A stretch of 64,000 bases of DNA from Phycisphaeraceae bacterium (GTDB lineage Bacteria > Planctomycetota > Phycisphaerae > Phycisphaerales > UBA1924), in NCBI GenBank assembly GCA_019636625.1, contig JAHBXE010000001.1, positions 186,001-250,000 on the forward strand. Direction: 5' to 3'. The position numbers and the translations under genes are program-made. The notes under the pieces were generated by a model, which saw only the letters and a program-made list of their open reading frames with translations, was not told the DNA's origin and ran no database searches. Shown here in pieces: positions 51,982-61,460 of the stretch (position 1 is the first letter of the stretch; each line of letters starts with the position of its first letter).

Positions 51982-53274
51982 ATGAAGAAGTTTGTCCCTT
52001 CGTGCGCCATGGGAGCGCTCGCGTTGGCTCTCAGCACCGCCGCGGGCCAGCCCGTTCCGTTCACGCCCGGTAACCTCGTTGTTCTGCAGGCTGGCGAGGA
52101 TGGCCAAGCCACCGCGCTGACCAGCGCGGCGACCCGTCTGTTCATCAAGGAAATTGACATCAACAGCGGGGCGGTGGTGCAGACGATTCCCGTCCCGTTC
52201 ACGGCGGCGACCAGCGGGAACCGGGCTGTGACCCAGAGCGGCACGGCGACCTCAGAGGGCGCCCTGACCCGCTCCGTGGATGGCAAGTCCCTCGTGTTCG
52301 TTGGTTACAACGCCGATGCGGGAACAGCGAGCGTGGTTGGCACGGCGTCCTCGGCCGTTGCCCGAGTCGTTGCTGTGGTGAACTGCAACGGCGTGATCGA
52401 TTCGACGACTGCGCTTGAAGACGCGTACTCGGCGAACAACATCCGCAGCGCTGTTTCCACAAACGGCACCGATCTGTGGACGGCGGGCACGGCCACCAAC
52501 CCTGGCGGAGGCGTTCGCTACGCCACGCTCGGTTCGACCTCGTCTCTCTTCCTCAACGACAACGGTGCGGGCGGCGCGAATGCGCCGACCAACGTTCGAT
52601 TCGTCAACATCTTCAGCGGACAGCTGTATTGCTCGTCGGCCTCCGGGACCTACCAGGGTGTCAGCACGGTCGGCAGCGGCATCCCGACCGCCATCAATCA
52701 GACCATTACGCTCCTCAACGGATTCCCCACGGCTACGGGCCCGTCGACGTATGACTTCTACTTCGCGAACGCTTCCACTCTGTACGTTGCTGATGACCGG
52801 AGCTTGGCCGCTGGCGGCGGTATCCAGAAGTGGACCGAGTCGGGCGGCACCTGGACGCTGCAGTACACGCTCAACCCGGGCAGCGGTTCGATTCGGCACC
52901 TCACCGGCAAGACTTCAAAGGGCGTGACCACGCTCTACGCCACGTCCGGCAGCACCAGCGCCAACTCCATTGTCTCCGTCGTCGACAACGGCGCCGGCTC
53001 CTCGTTCACGACCCTTGCCTCCACGGGCAGCAATACCTGGTGGCGCGGGATCGACTTCGCTCCATCCGGCTGCACCACTCCGGGCGGCTGCTACGCGAAC
53101 TGCGACGGTTCGACGGGCTCGCCGCTGCTCACGGCCAACGACTTCCAGTGCTTCCTCAACAAGTACGCCGCGGGCGATACGTACGCCAACTGCGACGGCT
53201 CGACCGGCACGCCGCTGCTGACGGCCAACGACTTCCAGTGCTTCCTGAACAAGTTTGCCGCGGGTTGCACCTGA
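51982..53274 (+). CDS. Secreted beta-propeller-like protein with GC-type dockerin tail
   Basis: A protein of 430 residues with a signal peptide (MKKFVPSCAMGALALALSTAA, cleavage near AGQ). The body is Ser/Thr/Gly/Ala-rich with repeating strands (NLVVLQAGEDGQATALTSAA, LVFVGYNADAGTASVVGTA, QLYCSSASGTYQGVSTVG, TLYATSGSTSANSIVSVVD), consistent with a beta-propeller. The C-terminal 61 residues are the dockerin-like tail. No catalytic motif is recognised. Confidence 0.75.
   Translation: MKKFVPSCAMGALALALSTAAGQPVPFTPGNLVVLQAGEDGQATALTSAATRLFIKEIDINSGAVVQTIPVPFTAATSGNRAVTQSGTATSEGALTRSVDGKSLVFVGYNADAGTASVVGTASSAVARVVAVVNCNGVIDSTTALEDAYSANNIRSAVSTNGTDLWTAGTATNPGGGVRYATLGSTSSLFLNDNGAGGANAPTNVRFVNIFSGQLYCSSASGTYQGVSTVGSGIPTAINQTITLLNGFPTATGPSTYDFYFANASTLYVADDRSLAAGGGIQKWTESGGTWTLQYTLNPGSGSIRHLTGKTSKGVTTLYATSGSTSANSIVSVVDNGAGSSFTTLASTGSNTWWRGIDFAPSGCTTPGGCYANCDGSTGSPLLTANDFQCFLNKYAAGDTYANCDGSTGTPLLTANDFQCFLNKFAAGCT
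53089..53274 (+). repeat. GC-type dockerin tail, copy 3
   Basis: Two units of the 61-residue tail (CYANCDGSTGSP-LTANDFQC and TYANCDGSTGTP-LTANDFQC) end AAGCT at the stop. It differs from copy 2 mainly at synonymous positions, as expected for recently shared or gene-converted cassettes. Confidence 0.85.
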
Positions 53275-53326
53275 GGCTGACCGCGGGCTGATCGCTCGCC
53301 TCCGATCGCACTTATACTCGCTGGAG

Positions 53327-54910
53327 ATGAACCTCCAGCGAGTTCTTCTTTTGGCCGCCTTCGCCTTGATCCTTGGCGTTCCTTTTGCCATGCGCCCGCG
53401 CGCCGAAGCGGATCCCGAGTCGCGGGCCGCCCCCGTTCTCATCATCATCACGCCCCACGTCCCGCAGATCCATCGCGAGTTTGGGGCGGCCTTCGACCGA
53501 TGGCACAAGGCCAATCACGGTTCGAGGGTTCGCATTGATTGGCGCTACGCCGGCACCACGGAGATCCTCAAGCAGCTTGAGGCACAGTACACGGCCGCCC
53601 TCAAGGCCGGCAAGTTCGACCTGTCCAACCCCGCGAACCCGGCGTGCGCCCCGGGCCTGATCGGGTACGACCTCATGTTCGGCGGCGGCACCTATGACCA
53701 CGGACGCGTGAAGTCCGGCGTGAATCACTCCATCCCCGACCCTTCCGCCAAGGACGGCGTCCGCATCGTCAAGGTTCCCATGTCCGCTCCCGCCGGATTC
53801 TCGCAGGCCCAGCTCGACGCCTGGTTTGGCGAGAACATCATCGGGATTCAGCCCCTGTACGACCCCGAGCAGTTCTGGATTGGCACCGCCTTGTCCAGCT
53901 TTGGCATCGTGTACAACCGCGACATGCTCAAGGCGCGGGGCTTGCCCGAGCCTCGATCGTTCAAGGACCTCACCGACCCGCGCTACATGGGCTCGGTCGC
54001 TCTCGCCGATCCGCGCCAGTCGGGTTCCGTCGCCACCGCCCTCGACTCCATCCTCAATAACTTCGGATGGGATGAAGGCTGGAAGATTCTCCGTGAGATG
54101 TGCGCCAACACCCGTTACTACACCAGCTCGTCACCCAAGACCCCGATTGATGTTTCCGCCGGTGAGGCCGCCGCGGGGCTCGCCATCGACTTCTACGGTC
54201 GCGGCCAGGCCCAGGCCGTGATGCGTGAGGGCGAGACCCCGGAGACGTCCCGCGTGGGCTATTCCGATCCGGCCGGGTCTGTGTACATCGACGCCGACCC
54301 GATCTCCATTCTCCGCGGCGGGCCAAACCCGGAACTCGCCAAACGTTTCGTCGAGTTCTGCCTGACGGAGGAGGGGCAGGCTTTGTGGCAGTTCCACATC
54401 GTCGGCTCTCCAATGGGCGGCTCAAACCCGATCGGTTCCAACGGCGAGCCGATGGGACCCAAGCAGTACGAGCTCCGCCGCCTCCCCATTCGCCGCGTCA
54501 TGTTCGAGAAGTACATGCCGCACTTCATCGACAAGGTGGACCCCTACGCCATTGCCTCGAAGATGCCCGTGAAGGGTTGGAGGCCTGCGCTGGGTGTCAT
54601 GATGGGTGCCTTTTCCATCGATGTCGCTCACGAACAGCGCGAAGCGTGGCGAGAGCTCAACGCCGCCCGCACGACGCAAAGCTTCCCCGCCGAGACCCTT
54701 GCCGAGATGGAGCGGCTCTTCTACGCCTGGCCCGTCACCACATCCCTCGACGGCAAGCCGCTCGAGTTTACACCCGAGAACCTCCGCGCCATTCGTGACG
54801 TCTGGCGCAACCCCGACCTCGCCGCACGCTGCAAGATCGACTACACCCGTTTCTTTCAATCCAACTACCACAGCGTCGTCAAACTTGCTCGTAACGCCCA
54901 GAAGCATTAG
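53327..54910 (+). CDS. ABC transporter extracellular solute-binding protein (family 1)
   Basis: A protein of 527 residues. MNLQRVLLLAAFALILGVPF is a signal peptide, but CTGGAG directly abuts the ATG, leaving the exact start slightly uncertain. Solute-binding features are VLIIITPHVPQIHREFGAAF, NGTxxIVYNRDMLKARGL-like IVYNRDMLKARGLPEPRSFKD, LADPRQSGSVATALDS and AGLAIDFYGRGQAQAV. Iron(III)- or thiamine-type binders share this layout. No permease or ATPase gene is adjacent. The C-terminal ~150 residues extend beyond most family members. Confidence 0.82.
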   Translation: MNLQRVLLLAAFALILGVPFAMRPRAEADPESRAAPVLIIITPHVPQIHREFGAAFDRWHKANHGSRVRIDWRYAGTTEILKQLEAQYTAALKAGKFDLSNPANPACAPGLIGYDLMFGGGTYDHGRVKSGVNHSIPDPSAKDGVRIVKVPMSAPAGFSQAQLDAWFGENIIGIQPLYDPEQFWIGTALSSFGIVYNRDMLKARGLPEPRSFKDLTDPRYMGSVALADPRQSGSVATALDSILNNFGWDEGWKILREMCANTRYYTSSSPKTPIDVSAGEAAAGLAIDFYGRGQAQAVMREGETPETSRVGYSDPAGSVYIDADPISILRGGPNPELAKRFVEFCLTEEGQALWQFHIVGSPMGGSNPIGSNGEPMGPKQYELRRLPIRRVMFEKYMPHFIDKVDPYAIASKMPVKGWRPALGVMMGAFSIDVAHEQREAWRELNAARTTQSFPAETLAEMERLFYAWPVTTSLDGKPLEFTPENLRAIRDVWRNPDLAARCKIDYTRFFQSNYHSVVKLARNAQKH

Positions 54911-54958
54911 GACCGCTCCACCGTTCGACCGTCTTCTCCTCCCGTCAGCTTCACCTCC

Positions 54959-56509
54959 ATGCCAAACCCCTCCACAGCAATCCTCCCCACGCGGGCCAAG
55001 ATCGTCGCCACTCTCGGCCCGGGCTCCGACAGCGCCGACGTGCTCCGCAAGCTCATCGAAGCCGGAGTCTCCGTCTTCCGCTTCAACTTCTCGCACGGGG
55101 TGCTGGACGCACACAAGAAACGCCTCTCTACACTTCGAGCCGTCGCCACCGAGATGAACGCCACCGTTGCCGCGCTGGGCGACCTCTGCGGCCCCAAGAT
55201 CCGGGTCGGCACGGTTCCCCGGTCGTTCGCGTCCAAGTCTCCGACGGTCCATGGCGGAGGGGCCATCGAGCTCGCCGCGGGTCAGGATGTGCTCCTCCGC
55301 GCCGATATTGCCGAAGCGTCTGTTGATGCGGACCGCACGCCGATCCTCCCGGTCGGCTACGCCGGCATGATCCGTGAGGTCGAGCCCGGGCACCGTGTGC
55401 TCATCAATGACGGCGCGATCCGCATGCTCGCCGTCGAGCGAAGCGAATCCGCCCTTCGTTGTCGCGTCACCATTGGCGGTCCGGTTACCAGCGGGAAGGG
55501 AATCAACCTTCCGGACAGCGAAGTGTCCGCCCCGGCCATCACGGAGGCCGACTGGTCCTGCATCGCCTGGGCAGTGGACAACTCGCTGGACTTCCTCGCG
55601 CTCTCGTTCGTCCGACGCGCTGATGAGGTCCGCGCCCTCAAGCGTCGCCTCGACGACCTTCGCCACCCCGGTTCTTCTCCCATTCCCGTCGTTTCGAAGA
55701 TCGAGAAACCCCAGGCCGTTGCCGACCTCGACTCGATCATCGAAGCTTCCGACGCTGTCATGGTCGCTCGCGGGGACCTGGGGGTGGAGATGGACATCGC
55801 GCAGGTGCCTGTGGTCCAGAAGAAGATCCTCGCACGCTGCCAGTACTTTGGCCGCCCGTGCATTGTCGCGACCCAGATGCTCGAGTCGATGATCCAGGCC
55901 GCCAGTCCCACCAGGGCCGAAGCTTCCGACGTCGCCAACGCCATTTTCGACGGTGCCGATGCCGTGATGCTCTCCGGTGAAACAGCCGTCGGGAAGCATC
56001 CGGCCCTCGTTGTTGAAACCATGCGCCGAATCATCGGCGCGGCAGAGAGCCACATCGCTTCCGCACCACACCACGATTCCCCGCCCCAGCACCTTATCGA
56101 ATCCCGTTATCCGACCGCCGCCCTCGCGCACGGTGCGTGGCACATCGCCAGGGACATCGGCGCCAAGCTCATCGTCTGCTGGTCCCAGGCCGGCGGCACC
56201 GCCCGCTACCTCAGTCAGAATGACTTTGACATTCCCATCGTCGCCTACACCAGCGACCCGCAAGCCGCCCGCCGAATGGCGCTCTTGAAGGGGGTCACCC
56301 CCATCCTCCGTGATCCGCCCCCTTCCGGCCTGCTACGCGACTTTACCGACATCGCCGAACGTGACATGCTCTCAAGAAACTGGGTGACCCAAGGCCAGCC
56401 CATTCTTCTCCTCGCGGGCAAGCCTCTCGGCGCCGCCAAGGCCACCAACTCCATCGCCACCCTGTACATCGGCGATCCGCACGGCGGGTTCCGATCGCAC
56501 AAGTCATGA
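54959..56509 (+). CDS. pyk: Pyruvate kinase
   Basis: A protein of 516 residues. The final glycolytic step transfers phosphate from phosphoenolpyruvate to ADP. Conserved regions include RAKIVATLGPGSDSADVL, FRFNFSHGVLDAHKKRL, LGDLCGPKIRVG, FLALSFVRRADEV, KIEKPQAVADLDSIIEASDA and VMVARGDLGVEMD, then the catalytic lysine region and GADAVMLSGETAVGKHP. The C-terminal domain with LIVCWSQAGGTARYLSQ is normal. It is probably monocistronic, 48 bp after the solute-binding gene. Confidence 0.95.
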   Translation: MPNPSTAILPTRAKIVATLGPGSDSADVLRKLIEAGVSVFRFNFSHGVLDAHKKRLSTLRAVATEMNATVAALGDLCGPKIRVGTVPRSFASKSPTVHGGGAIELAAGQDVLLRADIAEASVDADRTPILPVGYAGMIREVEPGHRVLINDGAIRMLAVERSESALRCRVTIGGPVTSGKGINLPDSEVSAPAITEADWSCIAWAVDNSLDFLALSFVRRADEVRALKRRLDDLRHPGSSPIPVVSKIEKPQAVADLDSIIEASDAVMVARGDLGVEMDIAQVPVVQKKILARCQYFGRPCIVATQMLESMIQAASPTRAEASDVANAIFDGADAVMLSGETAVGKHPALVVETMRRIIGAAESHIASAPHHDSPPQHLIESRYPTAALAHGAWHIARDIGAKLIVCWSQAGGTARYLSQNDFDIPIVAYTSDPQAARRMALLKGVTPILRDPPPSGLLRDFTDIAERDMLSRNWVTQGQPILLLAGKPLGAAKATNSIATLYIGDPHGGFRSHKS

Positions 56510-56665
56510 TGAGCGATGGAAGCCGGCTCTGCGATTGCAACGCCGGGGATGCTCGGTACGGTGCGGCTTGCGCACATTCGTAGCCAATCTACGCGGGCTA
56601 TGCGTCAACTTGGCCTTGCGCTCCGTGCTCCGGCGTCCAGCTTCCCACCCCGCTATCCTCCGCCC

Positions 56666-57343
56666 ATGCTCGCGTGGTGGATGCAATCCCTTTGGGAACA
56701 GAACCCCGTGATCCTTGTGTCCTGGGTCTACTGGGTCATTTTCTCCATCATCCTTCACGAGCTCGCGCACGGTTGGGCCGCCATCGCCTGTGGCGACCGT
56801 ACGCCAATCGAGTCGGGGCACATGACATGGAACCCGCTGGTCCACATGGGACCAATGAGCCTGATCATGTTTGCATTGGTCGGCATCGCCTGGGGGCTCA
56901 TGCCGATTGACCCGTCACGGTTTCGACGGCGCAGCGATGAGGCACTCGTCGCCGCGGCGGGCCCTTTCATGAACCTCGTCCTCGCCGTCGCCGCGCTCGT
57001 CCTCTACACCGGATGGATCGGACTGGCCACGCCGGCCTCTGTCGGGCCGATTCTTCACGGCAATGTCATCATCTTTCTGAAAGTCGGCGTCATGCTCAAT
57101 CTGACGCTGTGCCTGTTCAATCTCTTGCCCGCGCCGCCGCTCGATGGCTCGCGAATCCTCGCGACGTTCATCCCGCCCTACCGACGGCTGCTGCAGTCCG
57201 AGCAGGGTGCCTACCTGGCGCTGGCCATGCTGGTCGTTCTCTTCATGTTCGCGGGCGAGTACATCTTCGCCGCGGCCATGCGGATCACGGGGTTGGTGAC
57301 GGGCATTATCGAGATGCTCATTGCGCCGGGCGGCTCGCCCTGA
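56666..57343 (+). CDS. M50-family site-2-protease-like membrane metallopeptidase
   Basis: A protein of 225 residues starting at ATG 56666 (MLAWWMQSLWEQ); the frame before it is open but has no membrane or domain character. The zinc motif HELAH is at H31-E32-H35, and the third ligand is Asp160 in NLLPAPPLDGSR. Five or six membrane segments surround them. There is no PDZ domain, so it belongs to the compact rhomboid-free S2P group. Intramembrane substrates are unknown. Confidence 0.9.
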   Translation: MLAWWMQSLWEQNPVILVSWVYWVIFSIILHELAHGWAAIACGDRTPIESGHMTWNPLVHMGPMSLIMFALVGIAWGLMPIDPSRFRRRSDEALVAAAGPFMNLVLAVAALVLYTGWIGLATPASVGPILHGNVIIFLKVGVMLNLTLCLFNLLPAPPLDGSRILATFIPPYRRLLQSEQGAYLALAMLVVLFMFAGEYIFAAAMRITGLVTGIIEMLIAPGGSP

Positions 57344-57387
57344 ACCGCCGTCGTATCGGGTCCTGTATCATCTGGCCAGGAGGCACC

Positions 57388-58314
57388 ATGCTTTCACTCC
57401 GCATTTCCGCTCTTGTCCTCTTGACCTTGCTGCTCGGCGGCTGCATGCTCCGGCCCAAGGCCGTCCCGGATACCGCCATTACCTTCCGAGGAACGGCAGT
57501 GGACATCCCGGTCCTCGTCAACGACACCGATCCACGCCAGCGCGACATTGCATTGGTCAGCGCGACCGCTTCCGCCAAGGGGCAGACACGTATCAATCCT
57601 GATCAGACCGTCAAGTACATTCCCAACACCGATGCCATCGGTGAGGATGTATTCAGCTACCGAATCCGCAACTCACGTGGCCGCACGGCCTCGGCCGAAG
57701 TCCGCGTCACGATCCTCGAGCCTCAGCCCAAACCCCTCGCGGCGACTCCTTCCCAGACTCCGATGATCGAGATCGTGCCCCTTGATCAGGCCGATACCGC
57801 TGAAGTCAAGCGGGCCCAGCCAATCGCCGAGCCTCCATCCGTCGCTCCTCAACCCGCTCCTCAACCGGCGCCGCAGCCCGCGCCGCGTCCGGCTCCGTCG
57901 CCGGCTCCCGTCGTTCCCACCGCCGCGGTGACCCTCAACGGTGTCTCGCTCACCATCTTCACCCGTGAGGATGACAAGGATGCGGGTGAGACCGTGCAGG
58001 CCACACTCCGTCGTGGCGACACGGTGCTCGCCCAACAGACCATCGGAAGCACCGAGGCGTGGCCACGTCAGACCGAGTTGACCGAGGAGATCGGTCTGGT
58101 TCCGCCGGTTCCCGTTGCGGACTCCGGGCAGCTCACCCTGGAGGTGCGCAAGGTCGGTGGGGTGGGGCAAGGGGGCAGTTGGGTGATGCAGGTGGATGTG
58201 CAGGGCCGGCTTTCCGATGGGCGTACCGTCATGCTTGTGCCCCGCTCTCTGCCCTTCCGATACGGCGGGGGCAGCTCGAACTCTCGCACATGGAAACTCT
58301 CGCCCGTCAGGTAA
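57388..58314 (+). CDS. Ig-like (cadherin-type) repeat lipoprotein
   Basis: A protein of 308 residues with AGGAGG upstream of ATG and a lipoprotein signal ending LLGGC. An Ig-like domain reads TAITFRGTAVDIPVLVNDTDP, then GQTRINPDQTVKYIPNTDA and GEDVFSYRIRNSRGRTASA, typical of Big_9/cadherin-like modules. A Pro/Ala repeat (APQPAPQPAPQPAPRPAPS) links to a second beta-rich domain (VTLNGVSLTIFTRED). It is probably an outer surface structural lipoprotein. The gene ends 8 bp inside the convergent ureohydrolase gene. Confidence 0.8.
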   Translation: MLSLRISALVLLTLLLGGCMLRPKAVPDTAITFRGTAVDIPVLVNDTDPRQRDIALVSATASAKGQTRINPDQTVKYIPNTDAIGEDVFSYRIRNSRGRTASAEVRVTILEPQPKPLAATPSQTPMIEIVPLDQADTAEVKRAQPIAEPPSVAPQPAPQPAPQPAPRPAPSPAPVVPTAAVTLNGVSLTIFTREDDKDAGETVQATLRRGDTVLAQQTIGSTEAWPRQTELTEEIGLVPPVPVADSGQLTLEVRKVGGVGQGGSWVMQVDVQGRLSDGRTVMLVPRSLPFRYGGGSSNSRTWKLSPVR

Positions 58315-59317
58315 CGGTGCCGCAAAGCTTGTAGAGGATTCGGGCGCCGACGTTGGCGTCCCATTCGTCATCCGCGCCTGGGCAGACCTCGACCAGGTCG
58401 AAGCCAACGACACGGCGGCCGGATTGCTTGAGCGTCCACAGCAGCAGGCTTGCCTCGTGAAACGACAGCCCACCCGGAACCGGTGTCCCCGTGCGTGGGC
58501 AGAGGGCGGGATCGAGACCGTCGATGTCGAACGAGATGTAGACATCCTGAGGCAGTCGTGCGATCGCGTCCTTGCACAGGTCCTCGAAGGCGGTTCCGCG
58601 GAGCATCTGCTCCGCCCACTGGTCGTCATAGCACGTGTGAACCCGCGAACCCTGTTCGATCCCGAAGTCCATTTCACCTTCGCCGAAGTCGCGGATGCCG
58701 ATCTGCACCAGCTTGGATACACCGGGCACGGACTTGAGCACGTTGTACATGATCGATGCGTGTGAGTACGTGAAACCCTCGTAGGCTTCGCGGAAGTCCA
58801 TGTGCGCATCGATATGCAGGATCCCCAGCCCTCCCTTCACAAGTTCGGCGCAGGCCCTGATGGCCCCCAGCGGCGTGGAGTGGTCGCCGCCGACCAGCCC
58901 AGGCACCTTGCCCTCCTTCAGCACACGCACGGTGTGGTCGTACGTGAAGGCGGCGACTCTCTCGCCGGCGGCATCGATCTTGGCGATGGCCGCGGCGTCC
59001 TTCTTCGGGTCTGCCCCTCCAGCTTCGATCAAGGGGGCGGCCAGGGCGCGTGCGGACTCGGAAAGGGAGGCGATGGTCTCATCCGAGGGTTCCATGTAGA
59101 TGCCGCGTTCGTAGATTCGGCCGAGCCGGCGGTCGTAGAGATCAACCTGCATCGAGGCGTCGAAAATGGCGTCCGGGCCCCGGGCCGTGCCGTGGCCATA
59201 GGACGTGGTCGCATCGAAAGGGACGGGAAGGAGGACGATTCCGGCCTGGTCGCGGGTGAACGGGAGGCCGAAGATCCCTGAGCCGGGCGCGCCGGCGGCG
59301 TCTGGGTCAAATGTCAT
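58307..59317 (-). CDS. Arginase/agmatinase-family (ureohydrolase) enzyme
   Basis: A protein of 336 residues. The ATG at 59317 is used; the longer upstream frame has no homology. Manganese-ligand motifs are intact: GGDHSTPLG (His146), HIDAHMDFREAYE (D170, H172, D174) and SFDIDGLDPALCPRTGTP. EGFTYSHASIMYNV and VVGFDLVEVCPGAD follow. It hydrolyses a guanidino substrate to urea; agmatinase is the best guess, but arginase or guanidinobutyrase cannot be excluded. It is divergent from the next gene. Confidence 0.88.
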   Translation of the reverse strand: MTFDPDAAGAPGSGIFGLPFTRDQAGIVLLPVPFDATTSYGHGTARGPDAIFDASMQVDLYDRRLGRIYERGIYMEPSDETIASLSESARALAAPLIEAGGADPKKDAAAIAKIDAAGERVAAFTYDHTVRVLKEGKVPGLVGGDHSTPLGAIRACAELVKGGLGILHIDAHMDFREAYEGFTYSHASIMYNVLKSVPGVSKLVQIGIRDFGEGEMDFGIEQGSRVHTCYDDQWAEQMLRGTAFEDLCKDAIARLPQDVYISFDIDGLDPALCPRTGTPVPGGLSFHEASLLLWTLKQSGRRVVGFDLVEVCPGADDEWDANVGARILYKLCGTVT

Positions 59318-59413
59318 GGGCGGAGGATAGGGCGCCGGGGTTTCTAGGATTGCTCGGATGAATGGCCGCGGGCCGATCTCCCAAGGAAGGACTCGGGCAC
59401 GGGAGCAGCAGGC

Positions 59414-60220
59414 ATGAGCGACGAAAAGAAGCCCTACGAGGTTGAGGCGGACGCCGGTGGCGCGCAGCAGCCCATGAAGGCAGAGCGTGCATCCCAAGGT
59501 GCGGAATCCGCGAAGGGTGTCGATTCCCCCAAAGGACGCATCGATGCGCCGCAGTTGCTCGAGGGCTTTGAGGAAGATGCGGACTTCACCAAAGACCCGG
59601 AGGTCGAACGGGTCATCATGGGAAAGCCCGTAGATGACAAGGAGGCGGCCAAGCCACCCGCCGAGGAGTTTGTGAAGCCGGGGGTCGGCGGGCCGAAGGT
59701 GTGGGGGATCGTCGGGGGCGTTCTGCTCCTGGCCGCGATGATCGCGGCAGGTGTACAGGCCGGGAGCGGGGGGCAACGCGTGCTACGGGTTCTGCTCGTG
59801 CTGTACAACACACTCTTGCACACGGGAACGGGTGTTGTCGCGGTGTTTGTTGCGGCGGTGCTGCTGGGCAAGCGATTTGGGAAGTTCGAACTGGCGGCGG
59901 CCCGGATGTTTGCTGCGGTGGCCGCGTTCGCCTTGCTCATCTCCCTGCAGTTCAAGCTCTCGGGGGTGGTGTGGCTTGATCGGATCGTGGTGCTGATCCT
60001 CGCGACGGGCGTGTATGGGCTGATTGTGGCTTCCACGTTCAATCTGTGGAAGCGGAATCCGCTGTTGTACGTCGTCGGCGCTCACTTCTTCCTGTGGTTG
60101 ATCGTGGCCGTCGGGATGCTGCTCTCGCAGGTGACCGTGGCGCCGCCCGCGGAATCGAAGCCGCCAGCGGTCGCACCGTCGCAGCAACCCGCGGCCCCGC
60201 CACCGGGCTCGGGCGGATGA
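59414..60220 (+). CDS. Hypothetical membrane protein
   Basis: A protein of 268 residues. The first ~95 are charged and disordered-looking (LLEGFEEDADFTKDPEVER). Four or five membrane helices follow (VWGIVGGVLLLAAMIAAGV, LLHTGTGVVAVFVAAVLLG, AARMFAAVAAFALLISLQF, IVVLILATGVYGLIVASTF, YVVGAHFFLWLIVAVGMLL). The C-terminus is Pro-rich. I do not recognise the family. Its stop overlaps the galactokinase start (ATGA). Confidence 0.65.
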   Translation: MSDEKKPYEVEADAGGAQQPMKAERASQGAESAKGVDSPKGRIDAPQLLEGFEEDADFTKDPEVERVIMGKPVDDKEAAKPPAEEFVKPGVGGPKVWGIVGGVLLLAAMIAAGVQAGSGGQRVLRVLLVLYNTLLHTGTGVVAVFVAAVLLGKRFGKFELAAARMFAAVAAFALLISLQFKLSGVVWLDRIVVLILATGVYGLIVASTFNLWKRNPLLYVVGAHFFLWLIVAVGMLLSQVTVAPPAESKPPAVAPSQQPAAPPPGSGG

Positions 60221-61380
60221 TGGGTCAGGACCACGTGGGCCGCGTGCGGGAGCGGGCGCTTCGCGCGTTTGCCCGTGAGTATGGCGGTGAGGCGACGTGG
60301 GCGGCGGCGGCGCCGGGGCGTGTCAATCTCATCGGTGAGCACACGGACTACAACGCGGGTTGGGTGCTGCCGATCGCGATCGATCGGGTATGCGTGGCAG
60401 CGGCAGCGCCTGCGGCTGATCGTTCGGTGACGCGGGTGTACTCGGACGATCTGCGGCAGCGGTTCTCATGCGATATGCGGCGCGACGTCCGGCCCGGCGT
60501 GGATGTTCCAATCGGCAGCTGGCCGAGCTATGTTCTCGGAGTATTGGCGGAGTGTGAGATCGCGAGACAAATTGGTAATCTGGACATCGTGATCGCCTCT
60601 TCGGTTCCACTGGGCTCCGGGCTGTCGAGTTCAGCGTCGGTGGAGGTCGCCGTGGCGACGATGCTGGAGCAGGCGATCGGCGCGAGTATGGGCGTTTTGG
60701 AGAAGGCAATGCGTTGCCAGCGTGCGGAACACGCTTTCGCGGGGGTGCCGTGCGGGATAATGGATATGCTGACTTCCGCCGCGGGGCGAGCCGATCACGC
60801 GCTACTGATCGATTGCGAGTCCTGCACGTGGCGGCCCGTTCCGTTGCCAAAGGATGTGGCGATCGTCGTGTTCAACTCGAATGTGCGGCATTCGCTCGCC
60901 GGCGGCGAGTACGCGAGGCGCCGAGATGCGTGCGAAGCGGCCGCGAGCAAGCTCGGGCTGTCATCGCTGCGTGCGGCAAGGGGCGAGATGCTGGATGACC
61001 GCTTGACCGATGAAGAACTCCGCTGCGCGAGACACGTGATTACGGAGAATCAGCGGACCCTGGCCGCGGCGGCGGCAATGGAGCGGGGGGATGTTTCAAC
61101 CTTGGGCACTTTGTTTGCTGCTTCGCATGCATCACTTCGGGATGATTACCGCGTGTCATGCCGGGAGCTGGACATGCTGGTGGAGTCGGCAGCGGGGGAG
61201 GAGGGCGTGATCGGGGCAAGGATGACCGGGGGCGGGTTCGGCGGGTGTGTCGTGGCGGTGGTCGCGCGTGGAATGGAAGTGCGGGTGATGGAGAGAGTGC
61301 TATCGAGCTACCGCAGCAGGTCGGGGAGGGAAGGGATGGCCTTTGCGGTGCGGGCGGTCGATGGCGCTGGAGCGGTGTGA
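60217..61380 (+). CDS. galK: Galactokinase
   Basis: A protein of 387 residues. The GHMP-kinase signatures are APGRVNLIGEHTDYNAG, SVPLGSGLSSSASVEVAV and GARMTGGGFGGCVVAVV; AEHAFAGVPCGIMDMLTSAAG is the substrate region. It phosphorylates galactose in the Leloir pathway; galT and galE are not in the window. ATG 60217 overlaps the upstream stop; an ATG at 60220 would also fit. Confidence 0.93.
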   Translation: MMGQDHVGRVRERALRAFAREYGGEATWAAAAPGRVNLIGEHTDYNAGWVLPIAIDRVCVAAAAPAADRSVTRVYSDDLRQRFSCDMRRDVRPGVDVPIGSWPSYVLGVLAECEIARQIGNLDIVIASSVPLGSGLSSSASVEVAVATMLEQAIGASMGVLEKAMRCQRAEHAFAGVPCGIMDMLTSAAGRADHALLIDCESCTWRPVPLPKDVAIVVFNSNVRHSLAGGEYARRRDACEAAASKLGLSSLRAARGEMLDDRLTDEELRCARHVITENQRTLAAAAAMERGDVSTLGTLFAASHASLRDDYRVSCRELDMLVESAAGEEGVIGARMTGGGFGGCVVAVVARGMEVRVMERVLSSYRSRSGREGMAFAVRAVDGAGAV

Positions 61381-61460
61381 TGGCGGACCATCCGTCGAGC
61401 GGAGTGGCTGGACGTTGCCGTCAGATGGCAAATGGAGGCGTAGTTTCAAGGCGTCGGTGA

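Noticed and set aside
54422..56263. 613-codon minus-strand frame opposite the solute-binding protein and pyruvate kinase
   Set aside because: Both plus-strand genes have clear family motifs; long antisense frames are expected in GC-rich DNA.
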